Shown here: piece after piece, positions 52,289 through 64,000 of the stretch
Layout of the letters: every line of letters begins with the position of its first letter
Numbering within the stretch: the first letter of the stretch is position 1
Assembly (NCBI GenBank): GCA_949318235.1
Contig: CASGGR010000039.1
Span: 744,001-808,000 of the forward strand
DNA length: 64,000 nt
Direction of reading: 5' to 3'
From: Ecdyonurus torrentis
Taxonomy: Eukaryota; Arthropoda; Insecta; Ephemeroptera; Heptageniidae
Program-made: the position numbers and the translations under genes
The notes under the pieces: model-generated
The model's input: the letters and a program-made list of their open reading frames with translations, nothing else
What the model was told of the DNA's origin: nothing
Database searches by the model: none

Positions 52289-53026
52289 TCATGACTTGGT
52301 TTGGCTACATGATGAGTGAAAACTAAAATTGTCAATAACCCAAAAAGTATGCGTCGAAGCAAAAAAGTTCAAGACATCTTTTTTGTAGAGAATTGAAAAA
52401 CCTATGTCATAAGTCAAATTTGATGTCTGTAGCATTCTTAGTTTTTGAGAAATCATCAAAACTAGTTTTAATCGTGTAAAAAGTATGATTAAAAACATTC
52501 AATAACATTTGGTTCTTGAAATAGACACTTTGTTTCATGACTTGGTTTGGCTACATGATGAGTGAAAACTAAAATTGTCAATAACCCAAAAAGTATGCGT
52601 CGGAGCAAAAAAGTTCAAGACATCTTTTTTGTAGAGAATTGAAAAACCTATGTCATAAGTCAAATTTGATGTCTGTAGCATTCTTAGTTTTTGAGAAATC
52701 ATCAAAACTAGTTTTAATCGTGTAAAAAGTATGATTAAAAACATTCAATAACATTTGGTTCTTGAAATAGACACTTTGTTTCATGACTTGGTTTGGCTAC
52801 ATGATGAGTGAAAACTAAAATTGTCAATAACCCAAAAAGTATGCGTCGGAGCAAAAAAGTTCAAGACATCTTTTTTGTAGAGACTTGAAAAACCTATGTT
52901 ATAAGTCAAATTTGATGTCTGTAGCATTCTTAGTTTTTGAGAAATCATCAAAACTAGTTTTAATCGTGTAAAAAGTATGATTCAAAACATTCAATAACAT
53001 TTGGTTCTTGAAATAGAAACTTTGTT
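52289..53026 (+). repeat. G-A'-M 3-mer
   Basis: Three units. The middle unit (52535) has aaaattg and gacatc on the left and gaattg with cataag on the right, so it is an E/A mosaic. The same 3-mer occurs at 58439 and 60161, always after L and before G. Confidence 0.87.
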
Positions 53027-55486
53027 TCATGACTTGGTTTGGCTACATGATGAGTGAAAACTAAAATTGTCAATAACCCAAAAAGTATGCGTCGAAGCAA
53101 AAAAGTTCAAGACATCTTTTTTGTAGAGAATTGAAAAACCTATGTCATAAGTCAAATTTGATGTCTGTAGCATTCTTAGTTTTTGAGAAATCATCAAAAC
53201 TAGTTTTAATCGTGTAAAAAGTATGATTAAAAACATTCAATAACATTTGGTTCTTGAAATAGACACTTTGTTTCATGACTTGGTTTGGCTACATGATGAG
53301 TGAAAACTAAAGTTGTCAATAACCCAAAAAGTATGCGTCGGAGCAAAAAAGTTCAAGATATCTTTTTTGTAGAGAATTGAAAAACCTATGTCATAAGTCA
53401 AATTTGATGTCTGTAGCATTCTTAGTTTTTGAGAAATCATCAAAACTAGTTTTAATCGTGTAAAAAGTATGATTAAAAACATTCAATAACATTTGGTTCT
53501 TGAAATAGACACTTTGTTTCATGACTTGGTTTGGCTACATGATGAGTGAAAACTAAAGTTGTCAATAACCCAAAAAGTATGCGTCGGAGCAAAAAAGTTC
53601 AAGATATCTTTTTTGTAGAGAATTGAAAAACCTATGTCATAAGTCAAATTTGATGTCTGTAGCATTCTTAGTTTTTGAGAAATCATCAAAACTAGTTTTA
53701 ATCGTGTAAAAAGTATGATTAAAAACATTCAATAACATTTGGTTCTTGAAATAGACACTTTGTTTCATGACTTGGTTTGGCTACATGATGAGTGAAAACT
53801 AAAGTTGTCAATAACCCAAAAAGTATGCGTCGGAGCAAAAAAGTTCAAGATATCTTTTTTGTAGAGAATTGAAAAACCTATGTCATAAGTCAAATTTGAT
53901 GTCTGTAGCATTCTTAGTTTTTGAGAAATCATCAAAACTAGTTTTAATCGTGTAAAAAGTATGATTTTTATCATTCAATAACATTTGGTTCTTGAAATAG
54001 AAACTTTCTTTCATGACTTGGTTTGGCTACATGATGAGTGAAAACTAAAATTGTCAATAACCCAAAAAGTATGCGTCGGAGCAAAAAAGTTCAAGACATC
54101 TTTTTTGTAGAGACTTGAAAAACCTATGTTATAAGTCAAATTTAATGTCTGTAGCATTCTTAGTTTTTGAGCAATCATCAAAACTAGTTTTAATCGTGTA
54201 AAAAGTATGATTTTTATCATTCAATAACATTTGGTTTTTGAAATAGTAACTTTGTTTCATGACTTGGTTTGGCTACATGATAAGTGAAAACTAAAATTGT
54301 CAATAACCCAAAAAGTATGCGTCGGAGCAAAAAAGTTTAAGACATCTTTTTTGTAGAGAATTAAAAAACCTATGTTATAAGTCAAATTTGATGTCTGTAG
54401 CATTCTTAGTTTTTGAGAAATCATCAAAACTAGTTTTAATCGTGTAAAAAGTATGATTCAAAACATTCAATAACATTTGGTTCTTGAAATAGAAACTTTG
54501 TTTCATGACTTGGTTTGGCTACATGATGAGTGAAAACTAAAATTGTCAATAACCCAAAAAGTATGCGTCGAAGCAAAAAAGTTCAAGACATCTTTTTTGT
54601 AGAGAATTGAAAAACCTATGTCATAAGTCAAATTTGATGTCTGTAGCATTCTTAGTTTTTGAGAAATCATCAAAACTAGTTTTAATCGTGTAAAAAGTAT
54701 GATTAAAAACATTCAATAACATTTGGTTCTTGAAATAGACACTTTGTTTCATGACTTGGTTTGGCTACATGATGAGTGAAAACTAAAATTGTCAATAACC
54801 CAAAAAGTATGCGTCGGAGCAAAAAAGTTCAAGACATCTTTTTTGTAGAGACTTGAAAAACCTATGTTATAAGTCAAATTTGATGTCTGTAGCATTCTTA
54901 GTTTTTGAGAAATCATCAAAACTAGTTTTAATCGTGTAAAAAGTATGATTAAAAACATTCAATAACATTTGGTTCTTGAAATAGACACTTTGTTTCATGA
55001 CTTGGTTTGGCTACATGATGAGTGAAAACTAAAGTTGTCAATAACCCAAAAAGTATGCGTCGGAGCAAAAAAGTTCAAGATATCTTTTTTGTAGAGAATT
55101 GAAAAACCTATGTCATAAGTCAAACTTGATGTCTGTAGCATTCTTAGTTTTTGAGAAATCATCAAAAGTAGTCTTAATCGTGTAAAAAGTATGATTCAAA
55201 ACATTCAATAACATTTGGTTCTTGAAATAGAAACTTTGTTTCATGACTTGGTTTGGCTACATGATGAGTGAAAACTAAAATTGTCAATAACCCAAAAAGT
55301 ATGCGTCGAAGCAAAAAAGTTCAAGACATCTTTTTTGTAGAGAATTGAAAAACCTATGATATAAGTCAAATTTGATGTCTGTAGCATTCTTAGTTTTTGA
55401 GAAATCATCAAAACTAGTTTTAATCGTGTAAAAAGTATGATTCAAAACATTCAATAACATTTGGTTCTTGAAATAGAAACTTTGTT
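53027..55486 (+). repeat. 10-mer HOR, copy 1 (G-A-A-B-L-x'-G-E-N-O)
   Basis: Ten units, 2460 bp. N (54995) has caaacttg and aaaagtagtctt. O (55241) has cctatgata and the gattcaaaac right end. The following copy starts at 55487, exactly 2460 bp later. Confidence 0.92.
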
Positions 55487-57946
55487 TCATGACTTGGTTT
55501 GGCTACATGATGAGTGAAAACTAAAATTGTCAATAACCCAAAAAGTATGCGTCGAAGCAAAAAAGTTCAAGACATCTTTTTTGTAGAGAATTGAAAAACC
55601 TATGTCATAAGTCAAATTTGATGTCTGTAGCATTCTTAGTTTTTGAGAAATCATCAAAACTAGTTTTAATCGTGTAAAAAGTATGATTAAAAACATTCAA
55701 TAACATTTGGTTCTTGAAATAGACACTTTGTTTCATGACTTGGTTTGGCTACATGATGAGTGAAAACTAAAGTTGTCAATAACCCAAAAAGTATGCGTCG
55801 GAGCAAAAAAGTTCAAGATATCTTTTTTGTAGAGAATTGAAAAACCTATGTCATAAGTCAAATTTGATGTCTGTAGCATTCTTAGTTTTTGAGAAATCAT
55901 CAAAACTAGTTTTAATCGTGTAAAAAGTATGATTAAAAACATTCAATAACATTTGGTTCTTGAAATAGACACTTTGTTTCATGACTTGGTTTGGCTACAT
56001 GATGAGTGAAAACTAAAGTTGTCAATAACCCAAAAAGTATGCGTCGGAGCAAAAAAGTTCAAGATATCTTTTTTGTAGAGAATTGAAAAACCTATGTCAT
56101 AAGTCAAATTTGATGTCTGTAGCATTCTTAGTTTTTGAGAAATCATCAAAACTAGTTTTAATCGTGTAAAAAGTATGATTAAAAACATTCAATAACATTT
56201 GGTTCTTGAAATAGACACTTTGTTTCATGACTTGGTTTGGCTACATGATGAGTGAAAACTAAAGTTGTCAATAACCCAAAAAGTATGCGTCGGAGCAAAA
56301 AAGTTCAAGATATCTTTTTTGTAGAGAATTGAAAAACCTATGTCATAAGTCAAATTTGATGTCTGTAGCATTCTTAGTTTTTGAGAAATCATCAAAACTA
56401 GTTTTAATCGTGTAAAAAGTATGATTTTTATCATTCAATAACATTTGGTTCTTGAAATAGAAACTTTCTTTCATGACTTGGTTTGGCTACATGATGAGTG
56501 AAAACTAAAATTGTCAATAACCCAAAAAGTATGCGTCGGAGCAAAAAAGTTCAAGACATCTTTTTTGTAGAGACTTGAAAAACCTATGTTATAAGTCAAA
56601 TTTAATGTCTGTAGCATTCTTAGTTTTTGAGCAATCATCAAAACTAGTTTTAATCGTGTAAAAAGTATGATTTTTATCATTCAATAACATTTGGTTTTTG
56701 AAATAGTAACTTTGTTTCATGACTTGGTTTGGCTACATGATAAGTGAAAACTAAAATTGTCAATAACCCAAAAAGTATGCGTCGGAGCAAAAAAGTTTAA
56801 GACATCTTTTTTGTAGAGAATTAAAAAACCTATGTTATAAGTCAAATTTGATGTCTGTAGCATTCTTAGTTTTTGAGAAATCATCAAAACTAGTTTTAAT
56901 CGTGTAAAAAGTATGATTCAAAACATTCAATAACATTTGGTTCTTGAAATAGAAACTTTGTTTCATGACTTGGTTTGGCTACATGATGAGTGAAAACTAA
57001 AATTGTCAATAACCCAAAAAGTATGCGTCGAAGCAAAAAAGTTCAAGACATCTTTTTTGTAGAGAATTGAAAAACCTATGTCATAAGTCAAATTTGATGT
57101 CTGTAGCATTCTTAGTTTTTGAGAAATCATCAAAACTAGTTTTAATCGTGTAAAAAGTATGATTAAAAACATTCAATAACATTTGGTTCTTGAAATAGAC
57201 ACTTTGTTTCATGACTTGGTTTGGCTACATGATGAGTGAAAACTAAAGTTGTCAATAACCCAAAAAGTATGCGTCGGAGCAAAAAAGTTCAAGATATCTT
57301 TTTTGTAGAGACTTGAAAAACCTATGTTATAAGTCAAATTTGATGTCTGTAGCATTCTTAGTTTTTGAGAAATCATCAAAACTAGTTTTAATCGTGTAAA
57401 AAGTATGATTAAAAACATTCAATAACATTTGGTTCTTGAAATAGACACTTTGTTTCATGACTTGGTTTGGCTACATGATGAGTGAAAACTAAAGTTGTCA
57501 ATAACCCAAAAAGTATGCGTCGGAGCAAAAAAGTTCAAGATATCTTTTTTGTAGAGAATTGAAAAACCTATGTCATAAGTCAAACTTGATGTCTGTAGCA
57601 TTCTTAGTTTTTGAGAAATCATCAAAAGTAGTCTTAATCGTGTAAAAAGTATGATTCAAAACATTCAATAACATTTGGTTCTTGAAATAGAAACTTTGTT
57701 TCATGACTTGGTTTGGCTACATGATGAGTGAAAACTAAAATTGTCAATAACCCAAAAAGTATGCGTCGAAGCAAAAAAGTTCAAGACATCTTTTTTGTAG
57801 AGAATTGAAAAACCTATGATATAAGTCAAATTTGATGTCTGTAGCATTCTTAGTTTTTGAGAAATCATCAAAACTAGTTTTAATCGTGTAAAAAGTATGA
57901 TTAAAAACATTCAATAACATTTGGTTCTTGAAATAGACACTTTGTT
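55487..57946 (+). repeat. 10-mer HOR, copy 2
   Basis: Same order as 53027-55486, with two differences. The E unit at 57209 has A-type aaagttg and gatatc on its left and gacttg on its right, so it changes class between about 57295 and 57312. The last unit (57701) is O with the gattaaaaac right end instead of gattcaaaac. Confidence 0.92.
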
Positions 57947-59176
57947 TCATGACTTGGTTTGGCTACATGATGAGTGAAAACTAAAGTTGTCAATAACCCA
58001 AAAAGTATGCGTCGGAGCAAAAAAGTTCAAGATATCTTTTTTGTAGAGAATTGAAAAACCTATGTCATAAGTCAAATTTGATGTCTGTAGCATTCTTAGT
58101 TTTTGAGAAATCATCAAAACTAGTTTTAATCGTGTAAAAAGTATGATTTTTATCATTCAATAACATTTGGTTCTTGAAATAGAAACTTTCTTTCATGACT
58201 TGGTTTGGCTACATGATGAGTGAAAACTAAAATTGTCAATAACCCAAAAAGTATGCGTCGGAGCAAAAAAGTTCAAGACATCTTTTTTGTAGAGACTTGA
58301 AAAACCTATGTTATAAGTCAAATTTAATGTCTGTAGCATTCTTAGTTTTTGAGCAATCATCAAAACTAGTTTTAATCGTGTAAAAAGTATGATTTTTATC
58401 ATTCAATAACATTTGGTTTTTGAAATAGTAACTTTGTTTCATGACTTGGTTTGGCTACATGATGAGTGAAAACTAAAATTGTCAATAACCCAAAAAGTAT
58501 GCGTCGAAGCAAAAAAGTTCAAGACATCTTTTTTGTAGAGAATTGAAAAACCTATGTCATAAGTCAAATTTGATGTCTGTAGCATTCTTAGTTTTTGAGA
58601 AATCATCAAAACTAGTTTTAATCGTGTAAAAAGTATGATTAAAAACATTCAATAACATTTGGTTCTTGAAATAGACACTTTGTTTCATGACTTGGTTTGG
58701 CTACATGATGAGTGAAAACTAAAATTGTCAATAACCCAAAAAGTATGCGTCGGAGCAAAAAAGTTCAAGACATCTTTTTTGTAGAGAATTGAAAAACCTA
58801 TGTCATAAGTCAAATTTGATGTCTGTAGCATTCTTAGTTTTTGAGAAATCATCAAAACTAGTTTTAATCGTGTAAAAAGTATGATTAAATACATTCAATA
58901 ACATTTGGTTCTTGAAATAGACACTTTGTTTCATGACTTGGTTTGGCTACATGATGAGTGAAAACTAAAATTGTCAATAACCCAAAAAGTATGCGTCGGA
59001 GCAAAAAAGTTCAAGACATCTTTTTTGTAGAGACTTGAAAAACCTATGTTATAAGTCAAATTTGATGTCTGTAGCATTCTTAGTTTTTGAGAAATCATCA
59101 AAACTAGTTTTAATCGTGTAAAAAGTATGATTCAAAACATTCAATAACATTTGGTTCTTGAAATAGAAACTTTGTT
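57947..59176 (+). repeat. B-L-G-A'-M 5-mer
   Basis: Five units, 1230 bp. The block begins at B directly after the O-type unit, skipping G-A-A. The A' unit at 58685 has a private gattaaatac right end (about 58884). Confidence 0.88.
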
Positions 59177-60898
59177 TCATGACTTGGTTTGGCTACATGA
59201 TGAGTGAAAACTAAAATTGTCAATAACCCAAAAAGTATGCGTCGAAGCAAAAAAGTTCAAGACATCTTTTTTGTAGAGAATTGAAAAACCTATGTCATAA
59301 GTCAAATTTGATGTCTGTAGCATTCTTAGTTTTTGAGAAATCATCAAAACTAGTTTTAATCGTGTAAAAAGTATGATTAAAAACATTCAATAACATTTGG
59401 TTCTTGAAATAGACACTTTGTTTCATGACTTGGTTTGGCTACATGATGAGTGAAAACTAAAGTTGTCAATAACCCAAAAAGTATGCGTCGGAGCAAAAAA
59501 GTTCAAGATATCTTTTTTGTAGAGAATTGAAAAACCTATGTCATAAGTCAAATTTGATGTCTGTAGCATTCTTAGTTTTTGAGAAATCATCAAAACTAGT
59601 TTTAATCGTGTAAAAAGTATGATTAAAAACATTCAATAACATTTGGTTCTTGAAATAGACACTTTGTTTCATGACTTGGTTTGGCTACATGATGAGTGAA
59701 AACTAAAGTTGTCAATAACCCAAAAAGTATGCGTCGGAGCAAAGAAGTTCAAGATATCTTTTTTGTAGAGAATTGAAAAACCTATGTCATAAGTCAAATT
59801 TGATGTCTGTAGCATTCTTAGTTTTTGAGAAATCATCAAAACTAGTTTTAATCGTGTAAAAAGTATGATTTTTATCATTCAATAACATTTGGTTCTTGAA
59901 ATAGAAACTTTCTTTCATGACTTGGTTTGGCTACATGATGAGTGAAAACTAAAATTGTCAATAACCCAAAAAGTATGCGTCGGAGCAAAAAAGTTCAAGA
60001 CATCTTTTTTGTAGAGACTTGAAAAACCTATGTTATAAGTCAAATTTAATGTCTGTAGCATTCTTAGTTTTTGAGCAATCATCAAAACTAGTTTTAATCG
60101 TGTAAAAAGTATGATTTTTATCATTCAATAACATTTGGTTTTTGAAATAGTAACTTTGTTTCATGACTTGGTTTGGCTACATGATGAGTGAAAACTAAAA
60201 TTGTCAATAACCCAAAAAGTATGCGTCGAAGCAAAAAAGTTCAAGACATCTTTTTTGTAGAGAATTGAAAAACCTATGTCATAAGTCAAATTTGATGTCT
60301 GTAGCATTCTTAGTTTTTGAGAAATCATCAAAACTAGTTTTAATCGTGTAAAAAGTATGATTAAAAACATTCAATAACATTTGGTTCTTGAAATAGACAC
60401 TTTGTTTCATGACTTGGTTTGGCTACATGATGAGTGAAAACTAAAATTGTCAATAACCCAAAAAGTATGCGTCGGAGCAAAAAAGTTCAAGACATCTTTT
60501 TTGTAGAGAATTGAAAAACCTATGTCATAAGTCAAATTTGATGTCTGTAGCATTCTTAGTTTTTGAGAAATCATCAAAACTAGTTTTAATCGTGTAAAAA
60601 GTATGATTAAAAACATTCAATAACATTTGGTTCTTGAAATAGACACTTTGTTTCATGACTTGGTTTGGCTACATGATGAGTGAAAACTAAAATTGTCAAT
60701 AACCCAAAAAGTATGCGTCGGAGCAAAAAAGTTCAAGACATCTTTTTTGTAGAGACTTGAAAAACCTATGTTATAAGTCAAATTTGATGTCTGTAGCATT
60801 CTTAGTTTTTGAGAAATCATCAAAACTAGTTTTAATCGTGTAAAAAGTATGATTCAAAACATTCAATAACATTTGGTTCTTGAAATAGAAACTTTGTT
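59177..60898 (+). repeat. G-A-B-L-G-A'-M 7-mer
   Basis: Seven units, 1722 bp. The B unit at 59669 has gcaaagaag (G at 59744), shared only with the A unit at 61391 (G at 61466, offset 1722). The B here therefore looks like the left of that A joined to the right of a B, with loss of one unit. Confidence 0.88.
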
Positions 60899-63358
60899 TC
60901 ATGACTTGGTTTGGCTACATGATGAGTGAAAACTAAAATTGTCAATAACCCAAAAAGTATGCGTCGAAGCAAAAAAGTTCAAGACATCTTTTTTGTAGAG
61001 AATTGAAAAACCTATGTCATAAGTCAAATTTGATGTCTGTAGCATTCTTAGTTTTTGAGAAATCATCAAAACTAGTTTTAATCGTGTAAAAAGTATGATT
61101 AAAAACATTCAATAACATTTGGTTCTTGAAATAGACACTTTGTTTCATGACTTGGTTTGGCTACATGATGAGTGAAAACTAAAGTTGTCAATAACCCAAA
61201 AAGTATGCGTCGGAGCAAAAAAGTTCAAGATATCTTTTTTGTAGAGAATTGAAAAACCTATGTCATAAGTCAAATTTGATGTCTGTAGCATTCTTAGTTT
61301 TTGAGAAATCATCAAAACTAGTTTTAATCGTGTAAAAAGTATGATTAAAAACATTCAATAACATTTGGTTCTTGAAATAGACACTTTGTTTCATGACTTG
61401 GTTTGGCTACATGATGAGTGAAAACTAAAGTTGTCAATAACCCAAAAAGTATGCGTCGGAGCAAAGAAGTTCAAGATATCTTTTTTGTAGAGAATTGAAA
61501 AACCTATGTCATAAGTCAAATTTGATGTCTGTAGCATTCTTAGTTTTTGAGAAATCATCAAAACTAGTTTTAATCGTGTAAAAAGTATGATTAAAAACAT
61601 TCAATAACATTTGGTTCTTGAAATAGACACTTTGTTTCATGACTTGGTTTGGCTACATGATGAGTGAAAACTAAAGTTGTCAATAACCCAAAAAGTATGC
61701 GTCGGAGCAAAAAAGTTCAAGATATCTTTTTTGTAGAGAATTGAAAAACCTATGTCATAAGTCAAATTTGATGTCTGTAGCATTCTTAGTTTTTGAGAAA
61801 TCATCAAAACTAGTTTTAATCGTGTAAAAAGTATGATTTTTATCATTCAATAACATTTGGTTCTTGAAATAGAAACTTTCTTTCATGACTTGGTTTGGCT
61901 ACATGATGAGTGAAAACTAAAATTGTCAATAACCCAAAAAGTATGCGTCGGAGCAAAAAAGTTCAAGACATCTTTTTTGTAGAGACTTGAAAAACCTATG
62001 TTATAAGTCAAATTTAATGTCTGTAGCATTCTTAGTTTTTGAGCAATCATCAAAACTAGTTTTAATCGTGTAAAAAGTATGATTTTTATCATTCAATAAC
62101 ATTTGGTTTTTGAAATAGTAACTTTGTTTCATGACTTGGTTTGGCTACATGATAAGTGAAAACTAAAATTGTCAATAACCCAAAAAGTATGCGTCGGAGC
62201 AAAAAAGTTTAAGACATCTTTTTTGTAGAGAATTAAAAAACCTATGTTATAAGTCAAATTTGATGTCTGTAGCATTCTTAGTTTTTGAGAAATCATCAAA
62301 ACTAGTTTTAATCGTGTAAAAAGTATGATTCAAAACATTCAATAACATTTGGTTCTTGAAATAGAAACTTTGTTTCATGACTTGGTTTGGCTACATGATG
62401 AGTGAAAACTAAAATTGTCAATAACCCAAAAAGTATGCGTCGAAGCAAAAAAGTTCAAGACATCTTTTTTGTAGAGAATTGAAAAACCTATGTCATAAGT
62501 CAAATTTGATGTCTGTAGCATTCTTAGTTTTTGAGAAATCATCAAAACTAGTTTTAATCGTGTAAAAAGTATGATTAAAAACATTCAATAACATTTGGTT
62601 CTTGAAATAGACACTTTGTTTCATGACTTGGTTTGGCTACATGATGAGTGAAAACTAAAATTGTCAATAACCCAAAAAGTATGCGTCGGAGCAAAAAAGT
62701 TCAAGACATCTTTTTTGTAGAGACTTGAAAAACCTATGTTATAAGTCAAATTTGATGTCTGTAGCATTCTTAGTTTTTGAGAAATCATCAAAACTAGTTT
62801 TAATCGTGTAAAAAGTATGATTAAAAACATTCAATAACATTTGGTTCTTGAAATAGACACTTTGTTTCATGACTTGGTTTGGCTACATGATGAGTGAAAA
62901 CTAAAGTTGTCAATAACCCAAAAAGTATGCGTCGGAGCAAAAAAGTTCAAGATATCTTTTTTGTAGAGAATTGAAAAACCTATGTCATAAGTCAAACTTG
63001 ATGTCTGTAGCATTCTTAGTTTTTGAGAAATCATCAAAAGTAGTCTTAATCGTGTAAAAAGTATGATTCAAAACATTCAATAACATTTGGTTCTTGAAAT
63101 AGAAACTTTGTTTCATGACTTGGTTTGGCTACATGATGAGTGAAAACTAAAATTGTCAATAACCCAAAAAGTATGCGTCGAAGCAAAAAAGTTCAAGACA
63201 TCTTTTTTGTAGAGAATTGAAAAACCTATGATATAAGTCAAATTTGATGTCTGTAGCATTCTTAGTTTTTGAGAAATCATCAAAACTAGTTTTAATCGTG
63301 TAAAAAGTATGATTAAAAACATTCAATAACATTTGGTTCTTGAAATAGACACTTTGTT
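60899..63358 (+). repeat. 10-mer HOR, copy 3
   Basis: G-A-A-B-L-x'-G-E-N-O type, 2460 bp. Its last unit (63113) has cctatgata with the gattaaaaac right end, as in copy 2. The E unit (62621) matches copy 1 rather than copy 2. Confidence 0.92.
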
Positions 63359-64000
63359 TCATGACTTGGTTTGGCTACATGATGAGTGAAAACTAAAGTT
63401 GTCAATAACCCAAAAAGTATGCGTCGGAGCAAAAAAGTTCAAGATATCTTTTTTGTAGAGAATTGAAAAACCTATGTCATAAGTCAAATTTGATGTCTGT
63501 AGCATTCTTAGTTTTTGAGAAATCATCAAAACTAGTTTTAATCGTGTAAAAAGTATGATTTTTATCATTCAATAACATTTGGTTCTTGAAATAGAAACTT
63601 TCTTTCATGACTTGGTTTGGCTACATGATGAGTGAAAACTAAAATTGTCAATAACCCAAAAAGTATGCGTCGGAGCAAAAAAGTTCAAGACATCTTTTTT
63701 GTAGAGACTTGAAAAACCTATGTTATAAGTCAAATTTAATGTCTGTAGCATTCTTAGTTTTTGAGCAATCATCAAAACTAGTTTTAATCGTGTAAAAAGT
63801 ATGATTTTTATCATTCAATAACATTTGGTTTTTGAAATAGTAACTTTGTTTCATGACTTGGTTTGGCTACATGATAAGTGAAAACTAAAATTGTCAATAA
63901 CCCAAAAAGTATGCGTCGGAGCAAAAAAGTTTAAGACATCTTTTTTGTAGAGAATTAAAAAACCTATGTTATAAGTCAAATTTGATGTCTGTAGCATTCT
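63359..64000 (+). repeat. B-L and a partial x' unit at right window edge
   Basis: B (63359), L (63605) and the first 150 bases of an x' unit (63851 on; gtaactttg spacer, gataag, tttaag, gaattaaaaaacc). The array continues beyond the window. Confidence 0.92.

Larger units (their letters stand above)
1..64000 (+). repeat. Satellite DNA array, 246-bp unit, 259 complete copies
   Basis: The motif TCATGACTTGGTTTGG recurs at 246-bp spacing from position 115 to 63851, always in the same orientation and with no interruption. The 259 intervals add up to 63,736 bp. That is 259 x 246 plus 22, and it is explained exactly by 24 units of 247 bp (19 class X, 5 class Z) and two of 245 bp. Units differ by only a few substitutions at a limited set of diagnostic positions. 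Composition is about 30% G+C with many A and T tracts. No transposon, inversion or unique sequence was seen. A eukaryotic centromeric or other heterochromatic satellite is the best reading. The array runs past both window ends, and the family was not recognised. Confidence 0.98.

Noticed and set aside
1..64000. CRISPR array
   Set aside because: There is no alternation of short identical repeats and unique spacers. The whole 246-bp unit is repeated.
1..64000. Transposon or retroelement origin for the period
   Set aside because: I found no terminal repeats, target-site duplications, integrase or reverse transcriptase frames, or poly-A tail boundaries within the array.

Overview
The whole 64 kb window is one uninterrupted head-to-tail satellite DNA array. 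There is no protein-coding gene, RNA gene, transposon, CRISPR array or unique sequence in it. The unit is 246 bp (245 or 247 bp in a few subclasses) and about 30% G+C (73 of 246 bases in a canonical unit). Taking each unit to begin at TCATGAC, I count 259 complete units from 115 to 63850, with a partial unit at each end. All have the same orientation. A gene-free tandem array this long, with a unit of this size, points to a eukaryotic chromosome, probably centromeric, pericentromeric or subtelomeric heterochromatin. I do not recognise the repeat family and cannot name the organism.

Units fall into recurring subclasses, lettered here for use in the entries. A: canonical (gatgag, aaagttg, gatatc, cataag; right end gattaaaaac). 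B: as A, right end gatttttatc. C: as A, right end gaataaaaac. D: aaaattg, gacatc, gagacttg, gagcaatc, right end gatttttatc. E: gacttg as D but gagaaatc. F: cattag with gagcaatc; F' also has ctatatg. G: cgtcgaagc and gacatc. H: gaaaaaacta. I: cattag with gagaaatc. J and Z: divergent central patches. K: gataag, tttaag, gaattaaaaaacc, right end gattaaaaac. L: as D with tttaatgtc. M: E body with right end gattcaaaac. N: caaacttg and aaaagtagtc. O: cctatgata. X: gactagg, gataag, gaatcaaaaaaacc (247 bp), right end gattcaaaac. x: as X but gaattaaaaaacc (246 bp). x': as x but preceded by gtaactttg and with gtcaaa.

The subclasses are ordered into higher-order repeats (HORs). In domain 1 (1 to about 49,090) the main modules are C-B-D-K-F-X-G-A-A (9 units, 2215 bp), F-X-G-A-A (5 units, 1231 bp), F'-x-G-H (4 units) and C-B dimers. 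The 9-mer and 5-mer join into a 14-mer of about 3446 bp that occurs four times. Domain 2 (about 49,091 to the end) lacks F, X, H, K, C and Z. It is built from G-A-A-B-L (1230 bp) and a 10-mer G-A-A-B-L-x'-G-E-N-O (2460 bp). Several multi-kilobase segments are duplicated within the window and share private substitutions or indels. Single chimeric units mark where copies were joined. Together these record the array's growth by unequal exchange, gene conversion and segmental duplication.

The roughly 69-codon minus-strand reading frames that recur every 246 bp are a by-product of the repeat and are not annotated as genes.
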